A stretch of DNA of 64,000 nt, from the NCBI GenBank assembly GCA_030710605.1, contig CP092879.1, positions 20,227,582 to 20,291,581 of the forward strand, in the 5' to 3' direction. The notes beneath the pieces are model-generated. The model searched no databases and was not told the DNA's origin. It saw nothing but the letters and a program-made list of their open reading frames with translations. Within the stretch, counting starts at the first letter, position 1; each line of letters begins with the position of its first letter. This document shows positions 30,320-40,853 of this stretch, one piece after another. The DNA is from Cordylochernes scorpioides. Lineage: Eukaryota; Arthropoda; Arachnida; Pseudoscorpiones; Chernetidae. Made by a program: the position numbers and the translations under genes.

Positions 30320-33022
30320 TCAGGATTGAGGCCTGCTGACATTCCTTCATCAACACACACGGATGTTAACTTCAGAATAACGTGACACCGACAGTGGACT
30401 TGCTGGCATTCCTTCATCAACACACACGGATGTTAACTTCAGAATAACGTGACACCGACAGTGGGCTTGCTGACATTCCTTCATCAACACACAAAGATGT
30501 CAACTTCAGAATAAAGTGACACCGACAGTGGGCCTGCTGACATTCCTTCATCAACACACAAAGTTATCAACTTCAGAATAACGTGACACCGACAGTGGGC
30601 TTGCTGACATTCCTTCATCAACACACACGGATGTTAACTTCAGAATAACGTGACACCGACAGTGGGCTTGCTGACATTCCTTCATCAACACACACGGATG
30701 TTAACTTCAGAATAACGTGACACCGACAGTGGGCCTGCTGACATTACTTCATCAACACACACGGATGTTAACTTCAGAATAACGTGACACCGACAGTGGA
30801 CTTGCTGACATTCCTTCATCAACACACAAAGATGTCAACTTCAGAATAACGTGACACCGACAGTGGGCCTGCTGACATTCCTTCATCAACACACAAAGTT
30901 ATCAACTTCAGAATAACGTGACACCGACAGTGGGCCTGCTGACATTCCTTCATCAACACACACGGATGTTAACTTCAGAATAACGTGACACCGACAGTGG
31001 GCTTGCTGACATTCCTTCATCAACACACCAAGATGTCAACTTCAGAATAACGTGACACCGACAGTGGGCCTGCTGACATTCCTTCATCAACACACAAAGA
31101 TGTCAACTTCAGAATAACGTGACACCGACAGTGGACTTGCTGACATTCCTTCATCAACACCCACGGATGCTAACTTCAGAATAACGTGACACCGACAGTG
31201 GGCTTGCTGACATTCCTTCATCAACACACAAAGATGTCAACTTCAGAATAACGTGACACCGACAGTGGGCCTGCTGACATTCCTTCATCAACACACAAAG
31301 ATGTCCACTTCAAAATAACGTGAAACCGACATTGGGCCTGCTGACATTCCTTCATCAACACACAAAGATGTCAACTTCAGAATAACGTGACACCGACAGT
31401 GGGCTTGCTGACATTCCTTCATCAACACACAAAGATGTCAACTTCAGAATAACGTGACACCGACAGTGGGCCTGTTGACATTCCTTCATCAACACACAAA
31501 GTTATCAACTTCAGAATGACGTGACACCGACATTGGGCCTGCTGACATTCCTTCATCAACACACAAAGATGTCAACTTCAGAATAACGTGACACCGACAG
31601 TGGGCTTGCTGACATTCCTTCATCAACACACAAAGATGTCAACTTCAGAATAACGTGACACCGACAGTGGACTTGCTGACATTCCTTCATCAACACCCAC
31701 GGATGTTAACATCAGAATAACGTGACACCGACAGTGGGCCTGCTGACATTCCTTCATCAACACACACGGATGTTAACTTCAGAATAACGTGACACCGACA
31801 GTGGGCTTGCTGACATTCTTTCATCAACACACAAAGATGTCAACTTCAGAATAACGTGACATCGACAGTGGGCTTGCTGACATTCCTTCATCAACACACA
31901 AAGATGTCAACTTCAGAATAACGTGACACCGACAGTGGGCTTGCTGACATTCCTTCATCAACACACAAAGATGTCAACTTCAGAATAACGTGACACCGAC
32001 AGTGGGCCTGCTGACATTCCTTCATCAACACACAAAGATGTCAACTTCAGAATAACGTGACACCGACAGTGGACTTGCTGACATTCCTTCATCAACACCC
32101 ACGGATGCTAACGTCAGAATAACGTGACACCGACAGTGGGCCTGCTGACATTCCTTCATCAACACACAAAGATGTCAACTTCAGAATAACGTGACACCAA
32201 CAGTGGGCCTGCTGACATTCCTTCATCAACACACAAAGTTATCAACTTCAGAATGACGTGACACCGACATTGGGCCTGCTGACATTCCTTCATCAACACA
32301 CAAAGATGTCAACTTCAGAATAACGTGACACCGACAGTGGGCTTGCTGACATTCCTTCATCAACACACAAAGATGTCAACTTCAGAATAACGTGACACCG
32401 ACAGTGGACTTGCTGACATTCCTTCATCAACACCCACGGATGTTAACATCAGAATAACGTGACACCGACAGTGGGCCTGCTGACATTCCTTCATCAACAC
32501 ACACGGATATTAACTTCAGAATAACGTGACACCGACAGTGGGCTTGCTGACATTCCTTCATCAACACACAAAGATGTCAACTTCAGAATAACGTGACATC
32601 GACAGTGGGCTTGCTGACATTCCTTCATCAACACACAAAGATGTCAACTTCAGAATAACGTGACACCGACAGTGGGCTTGCTGACATTCCTTCATCAACA
32701 CACAAAGATGTCAACTTCAGAATAACGTGACACCGACAGTGGGCCTGCTGACATTCCTTCATCAACACACAAAGATGTCAACTTCAGAATAACGTGACAC
32801 CGACAGTGGGCTTGCTGACATTCCTTCATCAACACACAAAGATGTCAAGTTCAGAATAACGTGACACCGACAGTTGGTCTGCTGACATTCCTTCATCAAC
32901 ACACAAAGATGTCCACTTCAAAATAACGTGACACCGACAGTGGGCCTGCTGACATTCCTTTATCAACACACAAAGATGTCAACTTCAGAATAACGTGACA
33001 CCGACAGTGGGCCAGCTGACAT
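30320..33022. repeat. 67-bp satellite, about 40 copies
   Basis: Unit begins TGACATTCCTTCATCAACAC, then ACAAAGATGTCAACTTCAGA, then ATAACGTGACACCGACAGTG and GGCCTGC. Variants replace AAAGATGTC with CGGATGTTA or AAAGTTATC. A block containing the rare variants AGAATGACGTGACACCGACA and TTGGGCC appears at about 31500 and again at about 32237, that is 737 bp or 11 units apart. This indicates a higher-order duplication. The array ends right at the next element. Confidence 0.95.
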
Positions 33023-33095
33023 TCCTTACACACACACTGAGGCGAGCTGACACGCCTTTCCGAGCTCCGCCGTTTTCCGCCTTTGGCGATGTAAA

Positions 33096-33826
33096 AGTGA
33101 TGACATGTGTGTCGAAAAATATTTTGGCTGAAAGCCCTTTTGAAGCTGCACGCGTGCCTGAAAGGCCTAGCTTCGAGGCTCAAACTAGTGCAGAAATTTC
33201 TGCAAAAATCAAATTACAAAATAAATTCTTTATTAAAATGCAGTACACTGCAAATGATCTAAATTGGTCTGCTGGCGAACGCTATGTAAATTTTGCCACG
33301 ACGAACCACATCGCGACTAAGACGCCTTCAATTTGCGCTTTAGGGGCCCATAAGAGCTGGGAAGACATATTGGGGATGAAGATCCGGAAAATGTTAGCGG
33401 CTACTCCGTGGTGTAAAGTAAGAAGAGGCGCCGCGACTCGGGAGCACCAGACATCACAGCGGCGCAGTCCAACAACGTCGGAACCATTGGATCTACTCGG
33501 CGAGGGCGACCGTCTGAAAAGTGGACACCGCGGGTGCAGGAAGTGAAGGCCACGAGAGCACACATCGCGGAAGCCAGAGCGCGACAGGCGTCCTCCACCC
33601 CGGATCAGTGCGTCTACATATAGCACTGCCCTGAATTCACGCCTTCAGTCGATAGATAAAGAAGTCGGAGGGGTCAGGCACATCATCCAGCTCACCAGGA
33701 TGAATGGACATGTCCTGGTAGGTCTGACCACCAAGATCCATGCGGAACGCCTCATTGACGAGGGTCTTGAAATTGAAGGCGTGATCCTCAGGACCTTCCC
33801 CTTCCGTATAAGATCGGAAAACTTAC
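33096..33826 (+). pseudogene. Element D ORF1, N-terminal part
   Basis: Starts near the ATG after GATGTAAAAGTG: SKNILAESPFEAARVPERPS then QTSAEISAKIKLQ, aligning with the ORF1 at 40854 (NLILAESPERAAREPERLSS, QTSAEISAKIAFQ). Later parts read KATRAHIAEARARQASS and MNGHVLVGLTTKIHAERLID, aligning with KATRANIAAARARRATT and MNGHFIVGLADKVLANRLVA. The latter is a region of RRM-like character. Several stops and frameshifts are present. It is cut at 33826 by the LTR insertion, exactly where RIRSE should continue into the next part. Confidence 0.65.
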
Positions 33827-35308
33827 TGTAATATATCAGCGTGAAATATTCTGTTAACATTTTTTTGCTTCTGGGATTCTCAAGTTGTTATCATCATAGT
33901 TGTTTTGAATATATATAATTCGCATTATTTTCTTCTTTATTGCATTCATTTAATTTATTATTTTTGTGTTTATTTCTTTCGATTAAATATTCAAATATAT
34001 ATAAATAAATATATATATATGTCATAATATATGCTCTTCCAGGAATAATAAAGTAAATCTGCAGTCGACCAGAGAGAGACGTAGTCGATAGAACGCAGCT
34101 ATAGTACGGACATTTGGGACACCAACGGTCACATTCCAAAGGGGCGGCAAAAGGGGGGCGCCCGTCAACACCTGGGGACAGTAGTCGGGGGGTGACCACA
34201 CAAGCAGTCGTTCAGCGGACAGCCCTCTCGCTACTTCTCTCTCTCGGATGGCTTCCAGATTCCTCTTCCAACTCGTCGTGTGATTATTTCTCCCATCACC
34301 ACATTATTACCACTATATTCCCACATATATATATATATATATGTCATAATTTGTATATAATTGTATGCCCCCCGACCCACTATGCATGTACAATGTATGA
34401 TTTTCAAAGATTTAATAAAGAATGAGGTAACTGGAGGAAAGAAAGTAACAAAAAGACATAGGAAGTAGATCTAGAAGAGAACATAATTATTAATAACGTC
34501 ACAGTTAACCTTCTGACCCCGGAAACCCTGCGAGCTAAGTTTAAACCAATATTTCCGGACAAGACAGGACGTATCTGGTGACCAGAAGTTATAAAAGTTT
34601 GAGAGACGCCCAATTTCCGGAACAAGACCGGATGTATTTGATACCGCGGAAGTAAAATAGAGTCGAACTAACACGATACTTCCTGACCCAGGCCGGGCGT
34701 ATCTTCCATCAAAGCAGCCGCCGGTCCAATCAGGAAGCAAGAACTAAGTAGGTCAACCAATAGGAAAACGGGCACGTTCTATCCCTCGACCAATGGGAAA
34801 GAAGCCAACTCGTGGTGTTAAATCGAAAAGCAAGAATTGTCAGTAGCGACTTGGCTCCCACCGAGTTCGGATCAGCCTTCGACTTGCTCCCACCAAGGTA
34901 ACATCTGTTCTAGAGATCTCTCTCTCAGCTCAGCTCATAGCTAAGTCAATCACCACCATGTGATCAGATAAGGAACAATCAAAACCCGCTCCGCTCTTCT
35001 CAAGCTTTCTTCCCTCCAACCCAGTTGCCTTTTATTTTCAAACCCCATCACGTGTCCTGATTATTCCTAACTGTATGCTTCAACTTCCACTCAAACGACT
35101 GCGTTTCAACCAATCCTCACCATTCAAATCAAACAACAAGAAATTCCGCAACGATATTGTCACAGAACGGTTAAGTCGACAGGATTCTACAACAGTGTAA
35201 TACATCAAATATTGCAGTGTAATAACTTTGGATTATATTACATATATATAATAATAAAAATATATGACAATAAAAGTTTTCTTTCTTCGTTTCACTAAAG
35301 TTATTGCA
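33827..35308 (+). mobile_element. LTR-type insertion in element D, TSD CTTAC
   Basis: The unit begins TGTAATATATCAGCG and ends AAAGTTATTGCA (TG...CA). It is bounded by CTTAC at 33822-33826 and 35309-35313. Removing unit plus one TSD restores the ORF1 reading (RIRSE ... LTVGNIPFCVED against RKRAERIVVANLPGFVED). No coding region is visible. It contains the second copy of the gypsy-type LTR at 34342, so it is either one long solo LTR or two nested LTR insertions. Confidence 0.75.
34342..35163 (+). repeat. Second copy of the gypsy LTR family of 6454-7083
   Basis: Starts TGTCATAATTTGTATATAA after an (AT)n tract, has TTTAATAAAG at 34411-34420, and shares many blocks with the LTR at 6454. It ends near CGATATTGTCACA. 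Divergence is high, so this is an old relative. Confidence 0.6.
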
Positions 35309-36001
35309 CTTACCGTCGGAAATATTCCTTTTTGTGTGGAGGACCGTCATCATCGACGCCCTGCGGCCTTATGGGTGCGTTACCTCCATCGCCCTCAAGG
35401 AACTCAAAGCTGGGGAGTATGGCTACACCGACGGCCGCCGTGAGGCCTATATCCTCCTCCCCGACGTCATAAAAATGGAGAGGCTGCCCACCTGTCTGGA
35501 CATAATAAGGGGTCATCGCAGGGACAACTGCCCCAAGGCAGACCATCGGCCCCAAGCAAGCATCATCGTCCTTCGCCACTGAGGAAAGGCCACCGACCGC
35601 GCCTCAGCTGCCCAGCCAGCTAGCACCCGCGCCTTCTGCACCAGACCCCCTACTCCATCTGTGGAGGTACCAAGTAATGGTCCCGCGGCCTAAACTTCGC
35701 CTCGTCGCTCCACCGCGCCTCAGCCCGCTGAACCAGCGCCGCCCACTTCCCATGAAGAAGAATCAGCTCCAGCCATAGTAACCCCTTCGCTTCCACCACT
35801 TACCCTGACGACCCATGAGCTCCAGACCGTTCCTGCACCCATTGAGACTTCTACCCCTACGGACAAGGATCTCGAAAATCAGCTAATCGAGGTACTCTAC
35901 CAACTAAACGATGTAACTTTCCTGAGCCCCTTATATAAGGAAAGGATAATCAGGGAAAATATCATGTTCTCGATCCTTTGCCGCGATGATAGTGAAGGAC
36001 T
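35309..36001 (+). pseudogene. Element D ORF1, central part up to copia B
   Basis: From 35345: RTVIIDALRPYGCVTSIALK and GYTDGRREAYILLPD, aligning with FTFTDGRREAFILLRE of the 41-kb copy. Then CLDIIRGHRRDNCP, a remnant of the zinc-knuckle region, and a Pro/Ala-rich linker. The conserved C-terminal domain starts at about 35867 (DKDLENQLIEVLYQLNDVTF) and is cut at GGACT (35997-36001). Confidence 0.6.
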
Positions 36002-36193
36002 TGCTGGCTCGGCAACCCTGGAGCTGACATCACTTCCTGTTGATGCAACCCTTGCAAGGCCGCGTAGCCACGAGACTTATTCTTTCTCTTTTCTCCATGT
36101 TTACTTTTTAATCTATATATAATCCCTTTACCTTGTAGTTAATTAAACAATAATTAACGTTGAGCGCTGTGTGTAATCAACTGGAATACAACA
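36002..36193 (+). repeat. Copia B 5' LTR
   Basis: TGCTGGCTCGGCAACCCTGG ... GGAATACAACA, 192 bp. Confidence 0.95.
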
Positions 36194-36194
36194 A

Positions 36195-36209
36195 AGATTA
36201 TGAGACTGA
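36195..36209 (+). promoter_or_regulatory. Copia B primer binding site (tRNA-Met anticodon arm)
   Basis: AGATTATGAGACTGA starts one base after the LTR and is identical to the site in copia A. It is complementary to the anticodon arm of elongator tRNA-Met. Confidence 0.65.
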
Positions 36210-36295
36210 AGAAGCGCAAGGCCCAAAACGTGAAACTGAAGAAGCGCAAGACCTAAAACGTCAGACTGAAGAAGCGCAAGGCCTAAAACGTGAGT
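36203..36295 (+). repeat. 33-bp leader repeat, three copies
   Basis: Unit ACTGAAGAAGCGCAAGGCC then TAAAACGTG, three in a row; it overlaps the end of the primer site. Confidence 0.85.
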
Positions 36296-36358
36296 AACCA
36301 AATTTCCTTTGAATACTTGGAACATCCTTTTTTTTCTACTTACCAAATATTTTGTAAA

Positions 36359-37070
36359 ATGGCAAACACGACGATTACAAAATTAAATGGTGCTAATTAC
36401 TCCAGCTGGAGCTTCCAGATGAAACTCGTTCTAATCGAAAACGACTTGTGGAGTTTGATCAATCCAGGAGAGGCTAAGCCTGACCTTAGTGACCTTGTTG
36501 CAACAAAACTTTTTTTTGTCGCGGGAGGGAAAGGCGTTTGCAAAAATTTGCCTCGGGATTAATGATGAACAACAATTGCATGTTCAACATTTGAATACTC
36601 CGAAAGAGGTCTGGGAGGAACTGGAATAATTATACGCACCAAAGGATAGTAGATATCGAGCCGTGCAACTAAGAAGGCAGTTATATGGCGAAAGGTTGAC
36701 TCAGCACAGCAATATGGAAGGGTATATGGGGAAGATCAACTACATTGTAAATGAACTGGCCCAAATTGGCGACAAAATTGATGAGGGCGATTTGGCTATG
36801 GTTCTTTTGGGTGGATTACCAGAGGATTGGGACACCGTTGTCTCAACCATATGTAACTTACCTGATTCAGACTTCACGACCGCCATAGTTAAAAGACGGC
36901 TGTTGGCAGAAGCAGAAAGGCGTTCGTCTAATCTACCAAAAGATGTGGGTGCCATGGTCGTTAATGCCTCTTCGAAGCCCATTGAAACAGAAAAACAATT
37001 TAAAGCAAAGGTTGTTTGTTTCAAATGTGGAGGTAAAGGCCATTATGCAAGGGAATGCAGGAAGAAATGA
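36359..37070 (+). pseudogene. gag: Copia B Gag
   Basis: ATG at 36359. The start KLNGANYSSWSFQMKLVLIE is the same Gag signature as copia A. A frameshift near 36510-36530 and an in-frame TAA at 36627-36629 interrupt it. The third part (36663-37070) includes PEDWDTVVSTICNLPDSDF and an intact zinc knuckle, CFKCGGKGHYAREC, then TGA at 37068-37070 where copia A reads on. Compared with copia A the knuckle is preserved but the frame is worse. Confidence 0.85.
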
Positions 37071-37149
37071 AAGAATGAACAAAGACCAAAGAGGTTTGAC
37101 CAAAACAAAGGCGTAAATATGTCGGCAATGTGCAACACTTTGTTTGGAG

Positions 37150-38350
37150 CTACCGCAAGACCTGGATCATAGATTCTGGAGCGACGCACCATATGACTCC
37201 CAAGAGAGATTACTTCAGATGTCTGAAAGGGTGCACAAGCAATATGAGTTACATCACTATTGCGAATGGCTCTTCTATAGAAGCATGAGGTATCGGTACT
37301 GTCAGTGCCAATATTGTTGGACACAAGGGAGATGCCAGCAATATGGTTGCCCAGAACACCTTGTATGCTCCAGATATGCGTCACAGTGTTCTGTCTGTGC
37401 TCCAAATGATAGAAAACGGTAGAAAAGTTGTCTTCAACAAGAGTGGTTGCCACATTATGGACATGAAAGGTAAACTCTTGATAGAGGGAAAGAAGTTGGG
37501 TAGACTTTACTACGTCCAGACTACTCCATCCTCTCCGATAGATCAGAATGATCGTGTTTCTCTTGCATCTGAATGCAAGGAAGAGCTTACACTGGAACTT
37601 TGGCACAAAAGGCTGATGCATGTAAATGCATATACGATAGCAAAGATGGCCAAGAACCAAAGCGTAAGAGGACTTGATTGCAGCCCGGCAAAGCCAGAAA
37701 AGTGCGAAGACTGCTTGATCGGCAAGTCTTACCGTCTGCCATTCCTTCAACACTCACACAAGGAGGAAAAAGAAATCATGCCGTTGGACTTGGTGCATGC
37801 GGATTTGATGGGTCCACTCGACGTATTGAGCTGGGGAGGAGCCAAGTACGTCTTAACCATCATTGATGAATCTACGAGATATACAAGTGTATTTTTCCTG
37901 AAAAACAAAGGCGAAACCCTGGGAAAAGTCAAAGAGTGGATTCAAGAATCTGAGAAACAAACCAGCCTGAAACTAAAACGAATACGTACGGATAATGGCT
38001 TGGAATTTTGTTCCAAAGAATGGGACACTTTCTGCACGAGCGTCGGAATAGTTCATGAACGCACTATGACGTATACTCCTCAACAGAATGGTGTAGCAGA
38101 AAGAATGAATAGGACACTCCTAGATCTTGTCAGGAGCACTATATCTTGAAGTGGTCTGCCAAAGGCTTCCTGGGCGGAGCTGACTTACACCGCAGCCTAT
38201 GTCAGAAACAGAGTTCTCAACAATCACAATGGTGAAAGCACGCCATATGAACTGTGGACAGGGAACAAGCCTAGTCTTAAACACATAAGAGCTATTGGCT
38301 GTCAAGTATTTGTCCATATTCCAAGACAAGTCCGTAAATCCAAACTCGAA
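37150..38350 (+). pseudogene. pol: Copia B protease and integrase
   Basis: The protease box TWIIDSGATHHMTPKRDYF begins at about 37163. An in-frame TGA lies at 37286-37288. From 37343 the frame continues VLSVLQMIENGRKVVF, then the zinc module LWHKRLMHVNAYTIAKMAKN with CEDCLIGKSYRLPF, and the integrase core LVHADLMGPLDVLS, RTDNGLEFCSKEWD and NGVAERMNRTLLDL. TGA at 38147-38149 replaces a Cys/Ser-type codon before GLPKASWAEL. The reading then goes on to about 38345, where a frameshift joins the RT frame. Confidence 0.85.
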
Positions 38351-40274
38351 AGAAGAGCTGTCGAAAATAACCTTGTTGAATAATGCACTCAGAGGACGTG
38401 GCTACAGAGTGTGGATTCCTGAGATGAAGAAAGTGGTGGAATCTCGGGACTGTGTCTTCAAAGAGAGTGATGTATCGAGGAACGACAGCAACCGGGAGGT
38501 GCTTCCATCAGTTGAACACTACAGCTATGGGACTCAACGGGAGATTGTAGAGTATCCAGTGTCTTTATTAGATCAAGAAGACGTGACACCTACAGAAGAG
38601 GACAGCCATAATGAAGATACTGTAAAGCCTTCTCCTACTCGATCTCATCCAATGATTCTAAGGAACCAGAGAAATGCTCAGAACTCAATTGCACTCCTCA
38701 GTCCCGAAGTAAATAATGGAGATCCTACTTCGTATAAAGAAGCTATCCAAGGCCCTGAAGCTGAGCATTGGCTTGAAGCAATCGAAGAAGAATTGGAGTC
38801 CTTGAGAAAGCACAAAGTTTGGGAACTAAAAGAACTACCAAAAGACTCTGCCCCAAATGCTTGTAAGTGGGTACTACACAAGAAGACCAACGCCGAGGGT
38901 CAAGTAGTTAGATACAAGGCCCGACTTGTGGCAAAGGGCTTCACTCAACAAAAGGGAATCGATTATGATGAGATTTACTCACCTGTTTCAAGTTTTGAAA
39001 CGACAAGACTGCTCACATCAATAGGTTTTGAAAATAACTGGTTCATAGACCAATATGACGTGAAAAGTGCTTATCTCTACGGCAAGCTTGACCGAGTGAT
39101 CTACATGGAACAACCAGAAGGCTTTGTTAAACCTGGTGAGGAACATCCTTACTGCCAACTCAAAAGGTCTCTGTACGGACTGAAGCAAAGCGGTAGATGT
39201 TGGAACAAGTGCCTTGATGAGTGGTTGAAGAAAAAGGGATTTGTGAGGAATCCAGTTGACCCTTGTGTCTACAAGCTCAAGCTGAACGAAGGAATGATAA
39301 TCCTATCATTATACGTGGATGATATTCTTACTCTGACGGAGAATCAAGAAGTGAGAGAAAAGTGCATTGAACTGCTGAGAGGTCACTTCGAAACAAAGTA
39401 CATCGGACCAGTATCCTACCTGCTTGGTGTCAACTTCACTCGATCAAAGGGTGGATGCGTAACTCTAACACAAAGAGCCTATATAAAAAGTCTACTGGAA
39501 CGGTTCAATCTTCAGGAAGGAAGAGAAGTCTCAACGCTGATGGAAACCAGACCAGAACTTCTTGAGGAAGAAGATGAAGAAAACTGCCAAGACCTTCCCT
39601 ACCGTGAACTAATTGGTGGACTGCTCTACATTTCACAGCGGACAAGGCCAGACATTGCCTATGCAGTAAGTCAATTGGCTCGCTATTGTTCAAAGTACAC
39701 TAGAAAACACTGGGTTGCTGCGAAACGAATTTTAAGATACTTAAAATCTTCAGAGCATCTAGGCATCACCTATAGACAGACTGGAGAACAACTGTGTGTC
39801 TATTCGGATGCAGATTGGGGAACCAACCTGGAAGACAGAAAGAGCACATCGGGTTACGTAGTGATGTTTGCAGGCGCTCCAATCCTATGGCGAAGTTCAA
39901 AGCAAACTGTCACCGCCCTCAGCACAATGGAGGCGGAATACATTTCCCTATCATCGTCAGTCAGGGAAGTGACATGGATCAGGGAGTTCCTGAACCATTT
40001 GGATATACCAAATAATATGGTTGAGCCAACTCCGGTGTGGTGCGATAACCAAGCGGCTATAGCACACGCCAAGAGCTACATCAGCCGATCCAAGACCAGA
40101 CACATCGCTATTAGATATCACTTTGTCAGAGAAAAGGTGGATGACGGTGTGATTCAACTGGACTATGTTACAAGTGGAAGAAACCTAGCGGACATTTTGA
40201 CCAAGCCACTGGGGAGAAACCTACACGAATTTCATCGTTCGAGACTCTTAAGCGGCGAAGTGATCCATGAATAG
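38345..40274 (+). pseudogene. pol: Copia B reverse transcriptase and RNase H, long open frame
   Basis: From ALRGRGYRVWIPEMKKVVES an uninterrupted frame runs about 640 codons to TAG at 40272-40274. RT: CKWVLHKKTNAEGQVVRYKA, VKSAYLYGKLDRVIYMEQPE, YGLKQSGRCWNK and LYVDDILTL (catalytic YVDD). RNase H: YSDADWGTNLEDRKSTSGY, TMEAEYISLSS, VWCDNQAAIAHAK, and the tail HYHFVREKVDDG-type and DILTKPLGRNLHEFH. This half is intact; the lesions are all in the 5' half of the element. Confidence 0.85.
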
Positions 40275-40297
40275 GAGGTCACTTCGAGGGAGGAGAG

Positions 40298-40489
40298 TGC
40301 TGGCTCGGCAACCCTGGAGCTGACGTCACTTCCTGTTGATGCAACCCTTGCAAGGCCGCCAAGCCACGAGACTTATTCTTTCTCTTTTCTCCATGTTTAC
40401 TTTTTAATCTATATATAATCCCTTTACCTTGTAGTTAATTAAACAATAATTAACGTTGAGCGCTGTGTGTAATCAATTGGAATACAACA
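40298..40489 (+). repeat. Copia B 3' LTR
   Basis: Same 192 bp; differences seen include GACGTCAC for GACATCAC and GCCGCCAAGCC for GCCGCGTAGCC. Confidence 0.95.
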
Positions 40490-40759
40490 GGACTCCTCGA
40501 AGAAATCTCGCCTGACAAACAAGATAATTCTCTCCGAATTCCTCAACACTGTCATCGAGCATGTCGAAGACAAGAAATCCAGAATTGGCAAAGGTCTGTC
40601 TAAACTCAAGGCGGCTTGTAGCTCCTGATAGGATCCAGACGTCCCTTCGGAGAAGGCTTCGTTTGTTGTAATTATTTTTCTTTATTTTAGATCTGATTTT
40701 AAAATCGCATTTTGCTGTTGCTTAGGTGTCAATAAACTTGTTTTAATTGTCAATTGTCA
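40490..40759 (+). pseudogene. Element D ORF1 C-terminus and 3' UTR
   Basis: After the TSD copy the frame resumes DSSKKSRLTNKIILSEFLNT, then EDKKSRIGKGLSKLKAACSS and a stop near 40630. This completes the ~60-residue C-terminal domain split by copia B. The following 130 bp end with GTCAATAAAC and TTGTTTTAATTGTC. No trace of the ATGA overlap or of ORF2 follows. Confidence 0.65.
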
Positions 40760-40794
40760 TACACACACACATACAAACGCATACACACACACAC
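40760..40794. repeat. (AC)n tract between elements D and A
   Basis: ATACACACACACATACAAAC then GCATACACACACACACC. Confidence 0.9.
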
Positions 40795-40853
40795 CTATCG
40801 AGCGGCCGCGCAATTTTTAGCTCCGCGGTTTTTCACCTTTGGCAGGTGTAAAA

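Larger units (their letters stand above)
36002..40489 (+). mobile_element. Complete Ty1/copia element B (degenerate), TSD GGACT
   Basis: LTRs of 192 bp at 36002-36193 and 40298-40489, differing at only a few positions, flanked by GGACT (35997-36001 and 40490-40494). Order: primer site, a leader with 33-bp repeats, gag, protease, integrase, RT, RNase H, purine tract GAGGGAGGAGAG, 3' LTR. It is a relative of copia A but with a different LTR. Several frameshifts and stops make it non-autonomous. Confidence 0.95.
33039..40759 (+). mobile_element. ORF1-only non-LTR element D, interrupted twice
   Basis: Begins after an (AC)n tract with a 5' region like the full-length copies (GAGCTCCGCCGTTTTCCGCC). 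It encodes the whole length of ORF1 in decayed form. After the ORF1 stop (about 40630) it reaches a 3' UTR ending GTCAATAAACTTGTTTTAAT, then TGTC and (AC)n. No ORF2 is present between the ORF1 end and the 3' terminus. Interruptions are the LTR insertion 33827-35308 and copia B 36002-40489. Confidence 0.7.

Noticed and set aside
30320-33022. CRISPR array or repeat-rich gene
   Set aside because: A 67-bp satellite without unique spacers; all frames are closed by stops in most units.
34900-35163. Promoter or host 5' UTR suggested by pyrimidine-rich sequence
   Set aside because: It aligns with the end of the gypsy LTR at about 6840-7083, so LTR origin explains it.
37043-37753. 236-codon minus ORF opposite copia B integrase
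   Set aside because: Shadow of the plus-strand protease-integrase, which has recognisable catalytic motifs.
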